Assembly: GCF_036555685.1 (NCBI RefSeq)
Contig: NZ_DATBKY010000229.1
Span: 1 to 64,000, forward strand
Direction of reading: 5' to 3'
Origin: Actinophytocola sp036555685
Lineage (GTDB): Bacteria > Actinomycetota > Actinomycetes > Mycobacteriales > Pseudonocardiaceae
Length of the DNA: 64,000 nt
The notes under the pieces are model-generated. The model worked only from the letters and a program-made list of their open reading frames with translations. It was not told the DNA's origin and did not search any database. The translations under genes and the position numbers were made by a program. Positions 7,685-16,027 of the stretch are shown piece by piece (the first letter of the stretch is position 1; each line of letters begins with the position of its first letter).

Positions 7685-7757
7685 GCGGACGTAGCGCAGT
7701 TGGTAGCGCATCACCTTGCCAAGGTGAGGGTCGCGGGTTCGAGTCCCGTCGTCCGCT
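7685..7757 (+). tRNA. tRNA-Gly (anticodon GCC)
   Basis: A complete 73-base cloverleaf: acceptor stem GCGGACG/CGTCCGC with discriminator T, a D arm with GTTGGTAGC, anticodon stem TCACC/GGTGA around TTGCCAA (anticodon GCC), and T arm GCGGGTTCGAGTCCCGT. No CCA is encoded. A TAAACT -10-like hexamer lies about 27 bases upstream. Confidence 0.95.
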
Positions 7758-7769
7758 CTGTGCACGTAC

Positions 7770-7800
7770 GAAGGCCCGCCCCGAGAAGAGGCGGGCCTTC
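7770..7800. terminator. Bidirectional terminator hairpin between tRNA-Gly and msrA
   Basis: A GAAGGCCCGCC / GGCGGGCCTTC stem of 11 bp with a nine-base loop, 13 bases after the tRNA and nine before the msrA stop, so it can end transcription from both sides. Confidence 0.8.
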
Positions 7801-7808
7801 GTCGTCGG

Positions 7809-8477
7809 TCAGGCTTCGTTGGTCGTCAGGCCGATCGGGCAGCTCACTCCGGTGCCGCCCAGGCCGCAGTAGCCGTTCGGGTTCTTGGCGTCGGACAGGT
7901 ACTGCTGGTGGTAGTCCTCCGCGTAGTAGAACTCGCCGAGCGGGGCGATCTCCGTGGTGATCTCGCCGTGGCCGCTGCGGGTCAGGGCCGCCTGGTAGGA
8001 CTTGCGGCTCTCCTCCACGGCCTCGCGCTGTGACTCGTCCGTGTAGTACACGGTCGAGCGGTACTGGGTGCCCATGTCGTTGCCCTGGCGCATGCCCTGC
8101 GTCGGGTCGTGGCCCTCCCAGAAGACCTTCAGCAGGCCGTCGAAGGTGATCTGGTTCGGGTCGTACACGACCAGGACCACCTCGGTGTGTCCCGTCTGGC
8201 CGCTGCACACCTCCTCGTAGGTCGGGTTCGGCGTGTACCCGCCCGCGTAGCCCACGGCCGTCGTGTAGACGCCCGGGGTCTGCCAGAACAACCGCTCCGC
8301 GCCCCAGAAACAGCCCAGGCCGAACACCGCGGCCCGCAGACCGTCGGGGAACGGCGGGGCGATCGGCCGGTCGGTGAACACCGCGTGCGCGCTCGCCACC
8401 GGCATCCGGTTCGCCCTGCCGGGCAGCGCCCGCGTGGCGTCGACCATCCGTGCCTTGTCAAACCCGAACAAGCCCAT
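7809..8477 (-). CDS. msrA: Peptide-methionine (S)-S-oxide reductase MsrA
   Basis: A 222-residue enzyme that reduces the S-epimer of methionine sulfoxide in proteins, using a catalytic cysteine in the GCFWG motif (present in FGLGCFWGAERLFW). The family signatures GYAGG, GHTEVV and the tyrosine/histidine segment EDYHQQY are present, as is a C-terminal resolving-cysteine region (NPNGYCGLGGTGVSCP). The ATG at 8475-8477 follows a GGAGG-like site and gives the usual length; the open frame continues upstream but without family sequence. Transcribed divergently from the glycan cluster. Confidence 0.95.
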   Translation of the reverse strand: MGLFGFDKARMVDATRALPGRANRMPVASAHAVFTDRPIAPPFPDGLRAAVFGLGCFWGAERLFWQTPGVYTTAVGYAGGYTPNPTYEEVCSGQTGHTEVVLVVYDPNQITFDGLLKVFWEGHDPTQGMRQGNDMGTQYRSTVYYTDESQREAVEESRKSYQAALTRSGHGEITTEIAPLGEFYYAEDYHQQYLSDAKNPNGYCGLGGTGVSCPIGLTTNEA

Positions 8478-8640
8478 GCCTCCACTCTCACCTGTGCACT
8501 CACCGAGGTCAACGCACAGACGTGGTAACAACTTCCCCATGGCGTGGCAGGAGGGGTTGCGGGCGCTCGGCGAGAAGCCGGAGACGGATGTGGAGTAGGC
8601 CGCGCGTCGGTGGTCAACGCGGCTTTGACATGGTATTGGC

Positions 8641-10410
8641 GTGACGAGCACGGTCTTGAAGTCGGATCCGGAGGCGGATCCGCCCCGCGAACCGGACGAC
8701 TCGCAGGACGGCTCGAGCAGACTCGACCGGCGCGCGGGTGCCATGGTCGCCGCGCTGCGCCGGTGGCTCACCGACCCCGTGATCGCCCGGCTCGTCGAGG
8801 TGCTCGCCCTGATCCCGCCCCTCGCGATCGTGGTCGAGGTGGCGCGCTCGGGGAAGCTGCAGTGGCTCGACTACTGGTACGTGCTCGTCCGCATGACCAA
8901 CCCGGACGGCTCGTTCCATCCCGGCGGCATCTTCGTGCCGCAGAACGAGCACCCGCTGATGATCCCGTCGCTGCTGTACTGGCTCGACGCGCGGCTCGCG
9001 GACGGCGACAACCGGGTGCTCGGCTACCTCGTGATCGTGATCGCCGCGGCCACCGTGCTGATGCTGCGCGCCGCCCTGCCGAAGACGCTGCCGCCGGTCG
9101 TGCGAGCCGGCCTCGTGGTGGCGGCGTCCGCGCTCGTGTTCAGCCTCCAGGGGCTGCACATGTTCGTCCGCTCGATGAGCGGCGCCGCGTGGCTCACCGC
9201 CAACCTGTTCGTGGTGGCCGCACTCGTGCTCGCGAACCGGCGCAAGTGGTGGGCCGCCTGGGGCATGGGCCTGCTCGCGACCGCCTCCTACGGCACCGGG
9301 TTCGCGCTCTGGCCGGCCCTGGCCGTGCTGGCCGCCCTGCACAAGGAGCGCTGGCGGACCCGGCTGATCCCACTCGGCATCGGTGTCGTCCTCGTCGGCA
9401 TCTGGTACTACCTCAAGCCGACCATCTGGCGCGGCGGCACGCCGGCGAACGACGTCGGCTCGCTGCTGTACACGTTCCTGTCGATCGTCGGGAAGATGTG
9501 GACGGCCGACAACGCCGGCTTCGCGGTGATCGCGGGCGCGCTGATCCTCGTCGTCCTCGCCGTGCTGACCACGAACAAGACCGCGCAGGCACCCGGGCTG
9601 CGGTTCTGGTGGGCGCTCGCGGTCTACGGCATCCTCGCCTGCGGCATGATCGCCACCGCGCGGGTCGACTTCGGCGCCGACTTCGGGCTCTCCAGCCGGT
9701 ACTCCTCGCTCGCCGTGATGGTGTCGATCCCGCTGCTGGTGCTGATGGCCGCGATCCTCTACAAGGGTGTGCGGCGCAACGCGCAGAAGATCGCGATCAC
9801 CGTGGTCGCGCTCGGGGTCGTGGGCTTCACGCTCGGCCTGCCGACCGCCGCCCTGCTCCGCGGCCAGATCACCGAGCACCCGCTCGAGGGCATCGCGATC
9901 GCGGCCGGGTACGGCGACACGCTGGGCCCGGTGATCCCCAAGGAGGACCAGCTCGAGCCGACGCTGCGAGCGCTGCACGCCTACCCGCTCAACGGGCGGT
10001 TCTCGCTCGGCTGCGGCGGCCCGGAGCTCGGCTCGAGGATCGACCTCGACAAGACGACCGCGCTGCCCCAGCCCGGCACCCGCAGCCCCAACCAGCCGTC
10101 CGGTCTCGTGGAGTCGATCGAGCCCCGCGGCGAGGCCGACCTGATCGTCGGCTGGGCGACCGGTGGCATCGCCCGCGGTGCCGACCAGGTCCGCTGCACG
10201 CTGGTCGTGGACGGCGGCGGCAAGGTCGTCGGCGCGGGCGTGAGCAGGCTCGTCCGCAGTGACGTCACCGCGAGGTACTGGAACACACCGCCCGACGTAG
10301 GCTTCAAGGCCATCGGACCGGTCACCGACGAAACACGCGTCGTCGTCGTCTACACGAGCGGCGCGATGCGATGGCTACCCGCACAGGTCAGCGACACCGG
10401 AGACAAGTAG
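8641..10410 (+). CDS. Polytopic membrane protein, probable GT-C type glycosyltransferase (paralog 1)
   Basis: A 589-residue protein starting at GTG 8641, with a soluble N-terminus, about ten membrane helices and a soluble C-terminal domain (about 415-589). The loop after the first helix carries LDYWY (D77) and QNEHP (102-105). An acidic loop in that place is typical of GT-C enzymes, which transfer sugars from polyprenyl-phosphate donors outside the membrane; the assignment is by topology and motif only. The C-terminal domain has GCGGPELGS and RGWATG-like segments shared with the second copy at 21044. It begins the glycan cluster, and its stop overlaps the next start (TAGTG). Confidence 0.75.
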   Translation: MTSTVLKSDPEADPPREPDDSQDGSSRLDRRAGAMVAALRRWLTDPVIARLVEVLALIPPLAIVVEVARSGKLQWLDYWYVLVRMTNPDGSFHPGGIFVPQNEHPLMIPSLLYWLDARLADGDNRVLGYLVIVIAAATVLMLRAALPKTLPPVVRAGLVVAASALVFSLQGLHMFVRSMSGAAWLTANLFVVAALVLANRRKWWAAWGMGLLATASYGTGFALWPALAVLAALHKERWRTRLIPLGIGVVLVGIWYYLKPTIWRGGTPANDVGSLLYTFLSIVGKMWTADNAGFAVIAGALILVVLAVLTTNKTAQAPGLRFWWALAVYGILACGMIATARVDFGADFGLSSRYSSLAVMVSIPLLVLMAAILYKGVRRNAQKIAITVVALGVVGFTLGLPTAALLRGQITEHPLEGIAIAAGYGDTLGPVIPKEDQLEPTLRALHAYPLNGRFSLGCGGPELGSRIDLDKTTALPQPGTRSPNQPSGLVESIEPRGEADLIVGWATGGIARGADQVRCTLVVDGGGKVVGAGVSRLVRSDVTARYWNTPPDVGFKAIGPVTDETRVVVVYTSGAMRWLPAQVSDTGDK

Positions 10411-11423
10411 TGAGCATTGAAACCGTGCCAGACGTGCAGGTGAGCGTCCTCATCCCGGTCAAGGACGAGGAGGCGACGCTGGCCACGCTCGTGGCCCAGA
10501 TCGGCGAGGCGTTCGAGACGCTGCCGGAGGTCGAGTACGAGGTGATCTTCGTCGACGACGGCAGCGTGGACTCGAGCTGGACCGTCATGCAGGAGCTCGC
10601 CGCCGCGAACGAGCGCGTGCGCGCGCTGCGGCTGCGGCGCAACTTCGGCAAGGCGGCCGCCCTCGCGGCGGCGGTCGACGAGGCGCGCGGCGAGCGGGTC
10701 GTCACGATGGACGCCGACCTGCAGGACGACCCGGCCGAGGTGCCGCGGCTGCTGGCCGAGCTCGACGACGGCGCGGACCTGGTGTCCGGGCACAAGGCCG
10801 ACCGCAAGGACCCGCTCGGCAAGCGGATCCCGTCGAAGTTCTTCAACAAGATGACGGGCGTGATCACCGGCCTGAAGCTCAACGACCACAACTGCGGGCT
10901 CAAGGCCGCGCGGACCGAGGTGTACCGGCGGGTGCCGCTCTACGGCGAGCTGCACCGCTACATCCCCGCGCTCGCCCACCAGCACGGCTACAAGGTGCGC
11001 GAGCTCGCGGTCAACCACCGGCCGCGCGAGCACGGCAAGTCGAAGTACGGCTTCGAGCGGTACGTGCGTGGCGCGATCGACCTGCTGACGGTCATGACGA
11101 TCACCAAGTACGGCCGCCGCCCGGCGCACCTGTTCGGCGGGCTCGGGCTCGCCTCGGGGATGATCGGCTTCCTCATGCTGGCCTACCTGACGATCGTGAA
11201 GATCTTCGGCGGCCAGGCGATCGGCGACCGGCCGCTGCTGATGCTGGGCATCCTGCTCGTGATCCTCGGCGTGCAGATGGTCTCGATCGGACTGATCGCG
11301 GAGATCGTGCTGCATCGCACGGCGAACCGGCGCGAGGCGACCGACCTGATCGGCGAACGGACGAAAACGCTCGAACCGGCGGACGCGGTGGAGCCGACGA
11401 CGCCGTCGGTGGTGGGCAAGTGA
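10410..11423 (+). CDS. GT2 glycosyltransferase, polyprenyl-phosphate sugar synthase type
   Basis: A 337-residue GT-A fold enzyme of the DPM1/GtrB/ArnC group, which moves a sugar from a nucleotide donor to polyprenyl phosphate. Motifs are VDDGS (48-52), the DADLQ metal/donor site (101-105) and the RNFGK segment (77-81). Two C-terminal membrane helices lie at about 235-260 and 270-295. GTG 10410 overlaps the previous stop by one base, which fixes the start. It would supply the lipid-linked donor for the GT-C-like proteins of the cluster. Its stop overlaps the next start as GTGA. Confidence 0.9.
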   Translation: MSIETVPDVQVSVLIPVKDEEATLATLVAQIGEAFETLPEVEYEVIFVDDGSVDSSWTVMQELAAANERVRALRLRRNFGKAAALAAAVDEARGERVVTMDADLQDDPAEVPRLLAELDDGADLVSGHKADRKDPLGKRIPSKFFNKMTGVITGLKLNDHNCGLKAARTEVYRRVPLYGELHRYIPALAHQHGYKVRELAVNHRPREHGKSKYGFERYVRGAIDLLTVMTITKYGRRPAHLFGGLGLASGMIGFLMLAYLTIVKIFGGQAIGDRPLLMLGILLVILGVQMVSIGLIAEIVLHRTANRREATDLIGERTKTLEPADAVEPTTPSVVGK

Positions 11424-12124
11424 GCGGTCTGAAGGGCGCCTACGTGAGCGGCGTCAAGACGATGCGCAAGGCCGCCGACAAGGCCGGCCTGCTGGAGCGG
11501 CTCGAGCGCAGCGACTCGCCGAAGGCGAAGCACGTGCGCACGCTGTTCTCGATCTTCGACGCCCAGGACATGGCGCGCATGGACCTGGCCTGGTGGAGCT
11601 ACCCCGCGATGCGCCGGGTCGGGGAGTTCCTCGGCGAGCGGCCGGAGGCGCGCGTCTTCGAGTACGGCGCGGGCGCCAGCACGGCGTGGCTCGCCAAGCG
11701 GGCGGGCCAGGTGGACAGCGTCGAGCACGACACGCAGTGGGTCGAGTTCGTCCGGGAGCTTCTGGCGGACACCCCTGGCGTGAAGCTGCACGCGGTGCCG
11801 GCGACGCCCGCGACGGCCGAGACCGTGGTCCGCTCCGGGCGGGCCGGGCACACCGACCTCGACTTCGCCGAGTACGTGGCGACGATCGACCGGGTCGGCG
11901 GGCTGTTCGACGTGATCGTGGTGGACGGCCGCGCGCGGGTGGACGCGTTCCGCCGCGCGCTGGACCACCTCGCCGACGGCGGCGTGATCGTGTTCGACAA
12001 CCTCAAGCGCAAGCGGTACTGGGATGTCATCTCCGCGATGCCGGGCCTGCGCTTCGAGCTGCTGAAGGGCGCGACGCCGACGCTGCCGTACCCGACGACC
12101 ACCGGGCTGATCTGGCGTGAGTGA
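11420..12124 (+). CDS. SAM-dependent methyltransferase-like protein
   Basis: A 234-residue protein with a Rossmann-type class I methyltransferase core: motif I FEYGAGAST (80-88), an acidic residue ending the next strand (VEHD, 101-104), and a FDVIVVDGRAR strand (about 172-182). The WSYP segment before motif I resembles proteins of glycan clusters that methylate sugars. GTG 11420 overlaps the GT2 stop (GTGA), and its own end overlaps the next gene by 8 bp, so it is within the operon. The acceptor is unknown. Confidence 0.75.
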   Translation: MSGLKGAYVSGVKTMRKAADKAGLLERLERSDSPKAKHVRTLFSIFDAQDMARMDLAWWSYPAMRRVGEFLGERPEARVFEYGAGASTAWLAKRAGQVDSVEHDTQWVEFVRELLADTPGVKLHAVPATPATAETVVRSGRAGHTDLDFAEYVATIDRVGGLFDVIVVDGRARVDAFRRALDHLADGGVIVFDNLKRKRYWDVISAMPGLRFELLKGATPTLPYPTTTGLIWRE

Positions 12125-13130
12125 CGACCACAGTTCGAAGGCAACCACGGGCGATCCCGCCGCGCGGGATGAGCTTCGAACTGTGGCCGGACCTGCCGCG
12201 CCGCGACCGAGCCGGCGGGCGGACCTGCTGGCGGTCGCGTTCGTGGTGGTCGCCGTGGGGGTTGCCGCCTGGGCCCTGCGGGACGAGCTGCCGGACGTCC
12301 TCGCGGCGATCGGGAAGATCGCGTGGTGGCGGATGCTGCTCGCGCTCGCGTGCGTCGTCGCCGGGCTCATGGCGACGGCCGAGGTGTGGAAGTACTGCCT
12401 GTCCGCACTCGGCTCGTCGGTGTCCTCCGGGGCCGCGCGGCAGATCTTCTTCCCCGCGCAGGTCGGCAAGTACCTGCCCGGCTCGATCTGGCCGTTCCTC
12501 GCACAGATGCGCTTCGCGCGCGAGCACGGCGTGCCGGGCGGCCTGGCGCTGCTCGCCGGCTCGGTGTTCCTCGTGGTGCACGCGGTGACCTCGGTGCTGG
12601 TCGGCGCGCTGCTGCTGATCAGCCAGCCGGCCCTGGTGAGCCGGTTCGGCTGGGCCGGGCTGTTCGTCCCGCTGGCGTTCGTGCTGCTGCATCCCAAGGT
12701 GATCAACCTGCTGGCCCGAAAGCTCGCCGGGCGCTCCGGTGTCGAGCCGCCCGTGCTGCGCTGGCGGGACCTGGTGCGCCCGCTCGCGTGGATGTTCCCG
12801 GCCTGGCTCGCGTACGGGCTCGCCGGCTACCTGCTGGCCGCCCCGTTCACCGACTCGATCCTGCAGCTGCTGGTCGTGTGCACCGGGGCGTTCGCGCTGG
12901 GCTGGATCGTGGGGCTCGTCGTGTTCATCGCGCCGGCCGGCGTGGGTGCCCGCGAGGCGGTGCTGATCCTGGCGCTGACCCCGCTGCTGGGCGTGGCGGC
13001 GGCGACCACGGTGAGCCTGATCCTGCGGGTGGCCCACACGCTCGCCGACGTGTTGCTCGCGCTCCGCTACGGGCTCGTGCGCGCCCGGCGCAACCACCGG
13101 GAGCCCGAAGAGCCGGTGGCTTCGGCCTGA
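12117..13130 (+). CDS. Flippase-like membrane protein (LPG synthase TM-region family)
   Basis: A 337-residue polytopic protein with about eight helices. It carries the pattern of the lysylphosphatidylglycerol-synthase transmembrane family: FFPAQVGKYLPGSIWP and FIAPAGVGAREAV are its two conserved stretches. Members encoded in glycan clusters are thought to help move lipid-linked intermediates or sugars across the membrane. The GTG at 12117 overlaps the methyltransferase gene by 8 bp. No soluble aminoacyltransferase domain is attached, so it is not a full MprF. Confidence 0.85.
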   Translation: MSDDHSSKATTGDPAARDELRTVAGPAAPRPSRRADLLAVAFVVVAVGVAAWALRDELPDVLAAIGKIAWWRMLLALACVVAGLMATAEVWKYCLSALGSSVSSGAARQIFFPAQVGKYLPGSIWPFLAQMRFAREHGVPGGLALLAGSVFLVVHAVTSVLVGALLLISQPALVSRFGWAGLFVPLAFVLLHPKVINLLARKLAGRSGVEPPVLRWRDLVRPLAWMFPAWLAYGLAGYLLAAPFTDSILQLLVVCTGAFALGWIVGLVVFIAPAGVGAREAVLILALTPLLGVAAATTVSLILRVAHTLADVLLALRYGLVRARRNHREPEEPVASA

Positions 13131-13202
13131 ACGGCGGCCTGGCGGTCCCACGCCCGGGCATCTCACGGACACCACGCGGAGTGTCCGGCTACCGTATCGC
13201 GC

Positions 13203-14528
13203 GTGACCTTGCACGATCGGCGCTCGGTCGGCGGGTTGCCCCCGCTGCACGAGGCGTGGCTGCCGCGGGAGCATGCCCTGCACCGGCCCCGGCACGGTGG
13301 CCGGCAGCTCACCGCGCTGATCTGTGCGCTGGTCTTCTTCACCACGCCCGCGTTCATGTGGCTGTTCGGCATGCGCCCGGTCGCACTGGAGAACCACCAG
13401 GTCAAGGGCTTCCCCAGCATCCTCGAGGGCTGGGGCTTCCTGACCGGGATGGACCCGTGGGCCACGGAGAACCTCGTGTTCCGCCCGGAGGCCATCGCCG
13501 CCGCCGACTGGGTCAGCCGCACCCTGTTCGGCGAGGCGGCGCCGTACGACCAGGGCAACGGCGCGCCGGCCGGCCCGCTGCCGGGTGGGCCGCCCAAGCC
13601 GGAAACCGGCACAACCACGCCGGACGACCCGTCCGCGACCGACCAGGACTCGGCCGGCTACCGCAGGGTCATCGAAGGCAGCGACGGCTGGATGTACCTG
13701 GGCCTCGACACGGCCAACAAGTGCAAGCCGAAGCAGCCGCTGGACAAGACGATCAAGCAGCTCGACGCCCTGCGCGACGCCGTCGAGGCGTCCGGCCGCA
13801 AGTTCATGCTCGTGGCCGTCCCGGACAAGTCGACGATGGTCCCCGAGCACCTGCCCGACAGCTACCCCGGCAAACACTGCGCGAGCGAGGTCACCCCGGG
13901 GCTGTGGCGCAACCTCGCCACGGCCGGCGCCATCGACATGCGGCCGTCCCTCCAGGCGACGAGCGAGCTGCTCGGCCGGCCCGTCTACTTCCCGCTGGAC
14001 TCGCACTGGACGGACGAGGGCGCGCTGACGATGGTCCGCCAGCTCGCCGACCGGATCGAGCCCGGCGTGTCCGAGAACTGGCGTATCGAGCGCAGCGAGA
14101 CCCACGAGGCGAGCGCCGACCTGCCGCCGCTGATCGGCAAGCAGGGCGAGAACAAGGCGCCGAGCTTCCGGCTGCTGCCCGACGGCGAGACCGACCGCAC
14201 CGGCACGCACCTCAAGGACCCGCGCAAGCCGATCCGCCGCTCGTCGGAGCCCATCGACGGCATGGTCGACAAGTCGACGCTGCTGCTCGGCGACTCGTTC
14301 ATGCTGCCGGCGTCGGCCTACCTGTCGGGGGCCTTCTCCGACATCACGCAGCTCTACTACAACACCATCGAGTCCGACCCCGCGCTCGTGGCGTCGACCA
14401 TGGTCGAGAACGACGTCGTCGTGTTCGAGATCGTGGAGCGCAACATCGCGCTGGGCACACCGGAGATACTCGACGGCCCATTCATCGACCACGTACGCGA
14501 GGAACTGCAGAAACATCCCATTCGCTAA
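13203..14528 (+). CDS. AlgX/AlgJ-like SGNH-fold protein, probable polysaccharide O-acetyltransferase
   Basis: A 441-residue protein with one N-terminal membrane helix (about 36-57) and an extracytoplasmic domain. It carries the family catalytic elements: DSHWTDEGA with D266 and H268, and GDSF (G363, D364, S365), the SGNH nucleophile block. AlgX/AlgJ proteins transfer acetyl groups onto polysaccharides outside the membrane, usually fed by an MBOAT or acyltransferase-3 partner. Two acyltransferase-3 genes lie later in the cluster. A Pro/Gly/Thr-rich insert (about 117-150) separates anchor and domain. The GTG is 72 bp after the flippase gene, so a new promoter is possible. Confidence 0.8.
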   Translation: MTLHDRRSVGGLPPLHEAWLPREHALHRPRHGGRQLTALICALVFFTTPAFMWLFGMRPVALENHQVKGFPSILEGWGFLTGMDPWATENLVFRPEAIAAADWVSRTLFGEAAPYDQGNGAPAGPLPGGPPKPETGTTTPDDPSATDQDSAGYRRVIEGSDGWMYLGLDTANKCKPKQPLDKTIKQLDALRDAVEASGRKFMLVAVPDKSTMVPEHLPDSYPGKHCASEVTPGLWRNLATAGAIDMRPSLQATSELLGRPVYFPLDSHWTDEGALTMVRQLADRIEPGVSENWRIERSETHEASADLPPLIGKQGENKAPSFRLLPDGETDRTGTHLKDPRKPIRRSSEPIDGMVDKSTLLLGDSFMLPASAYLSGAFSDITQLYYNTIESDPALVASTMVENDVVVFEIVERNIALGTPEILDGPFIDHVREELQKHPIR

Positions 14529-14550
14529 GCGCCACAGGGAGAGAAGACCG

Positions 14551-15930
14551 ATGACCTGGCTGGACCGCCTGCGCCAGCTCGACACGCGCCTGACCAACGG
14601 TGAGATCAGCGCCGCCGACTACCGGAAGGCACGCGACGAGATCCTTGCCGAGGCATCCAGCGGGAAGCGGCCGGTCGGCGGTGAGTCCCCGAAGGGCGAG
14701 GCGTGGATACCAGCGCATCCGGCGCCGATGCCCGCCACGCCGCCGTCTCCCCCTGCCGCCCCGCCGACGCCGGCCGCGCCGAAGCCGCCCGTGGCCGCCG
14801 CGGTGCCCGAGGTGCCGCTCATCGCCGAGCACTCGCCCGGCCACACCGCCGGGCCGGCGAGCGAGGCGGACGCGGGCGAGACCACGCAGGTCATCGGGGC
14901 CGACCAGCCGACGGCCGCGGTCGTCGACGACTCGCCGACCATCGTGGCGCCGGACGCGCCCGCGGTCGCCCCGACGACCCACAAGCTCGCGTCGCCGGCG
15001 TCCCCCGACGAGCCCACCGGGGACGACGAGCCGACCCAGGTCGTGGCGAACGAGACCGCGACCGACGGCCCGACCGAGGACGTCTCCGCCGACGAGGAGG
15101 AGACCGAGGTCGTCAGGGCGAACGTCGTCGCGGCGGCCGTGCCCGCCCGGCGGCCCGTGCCGGAGTTTCCCGAGTTCAGCCCGCGGGTCCCGCGCCCCCG
15201 GTACGCCCGCCCCGCGCCGATCCAGGGCGAGGAGGTGTTCGCGGAGGCCCGGCCGGTGCAGAGCAGCGTCGCGGTCCGGATCCTCGTGCCGCTCACGATC
15301 CTGGCGGTCGTCGGCGTGGCCGTGTGGTGGTTCGCCTTCCGCCAGGACGACTCGGCTCCCGCCGCCGCGCAGAACGAGAACCCGCCGGCCAGCGCGGCGC
15401 CGCAGACGCCGTCCGAGACGCAGACACCGGCCCCGCCGCCGGTGCCGACCGCGGCCGAGGTCGCCAAGAAGGTGCCCACGCTGCCCGGACAGGCCAAGGA
15501 GCCGAGCACCGGGACGCTGACCGTGGCCAAGGCACGGAACCAGAAGCTCCTCAACCCCGCCTACGCCAAGCTGCTCACCGACAACGGCGTGACGGAGCTG
15601 GTCTACCGCAAGTCCGCCCGCGGCGACTTCGGCTTCCTGCTCCTGGCCGCGCCGGTCAAGCCGAGCGGGGGCGCGGCCGACCTGGCCACGGCGACGACCG
15701 GTAACCTCCGCCAGGCCGGCTTCGCGCCGGCCCGGCCGCCGAAGTCCGGTGACGTGCCGGTGATCACCCGCAACGACCAGTTCTTCCGCACCTTCGTGGC
15801 CATGTACGCCTCGGGAGAGGTATGGGTGCAGCTCAACGTGTCCGGTCCGCCGGACGGGGACACCGCCGCGGCGCGGACCGAGTTCGAGAAGGTCCTGGCG
15901 TCGGTGACGAAGGAGCTTCCGGCCGCATGA
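14551..15930 (+). CDS. SHOCT-like membrane-anchored protein with disordered middle (paralog 1)
   Basis: A 459-residue protein. The first 30 residues form a short helical SHOCT-like motif (LRQLDTRLTNGEISAADYRKA). A long Pro/Ala/Glu/Thr-rich, presumably disordered cytoplasmic stretch follows, then a single membrane helix (about 248-268) and an extracytoplasmic domain of about 130 residues (FGFLLLAAP, TRNDQFFRTFVAMYASGEVWVQL). The repeated TxxV/TQV clusters in the middle are possible phosphorylation sites. No catalytic motif. A paralog with the same architecture follows immediately. Confidence 0.75.
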   Translation: MTWLDRLRQLDTRLTNGEISAADYRKARDEILAEASSGKRPVGGESPKGEAWIPAHPAPMPATPPSPPAAPPTPAAPKPPVAAAVPEVPLIAEHSPGHTAGPASEADAGETTQVIGADQPTAAVVDDSPTIVAPDAPAVAPTTHKLASPASPDEPTGDDEPTQVVANETATDGPTEDVSADEEETEVVRANVVAAAVPARRPVPEFPEFSPRVPRPRYARPAPIQGEEVFAEARPVQSSVAVRILVPLTILAVVGVAVWWFAFRQDDSAPAAAQNENPPASAAPQTPSETQTPAPPPVPTAAEVAKKVPTLPGQAKEPSTGTLTVAKARNQKLLNPAYAKLLTDNGVTELVYRKSARGDFGFLLLAAPVKPSGGAADLATATTGNLRQAGFAPARPPKSGDVPVITRNDQFFRTFVAMYASGEVWVQLNVSGPPDGDTAAARTEFEKVLASVTKELPAA

Positions 15931-16027
15931 GGGCGTGGTCTGGACCCCGTGCACAATAAAGTTTCGTTCGCGATCGCCGGATCGGTGTGCATGAGCGTCG
16001 CGGCCGTCAGCAGGAAGGGAGACCAGG

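Noticed and set aside
8478..8771. N-terminal extension of MsrA by 98 residues
   Set aside because: Sequence before the ATG at 8477 is not MsrA-like and overlaps the start of the divergent glycan gene.
12027..14597. An 856-residue minus-strand frame
   Set aside because: Antisense to flippase and AlgX-like genes; no domain and improbable composition.
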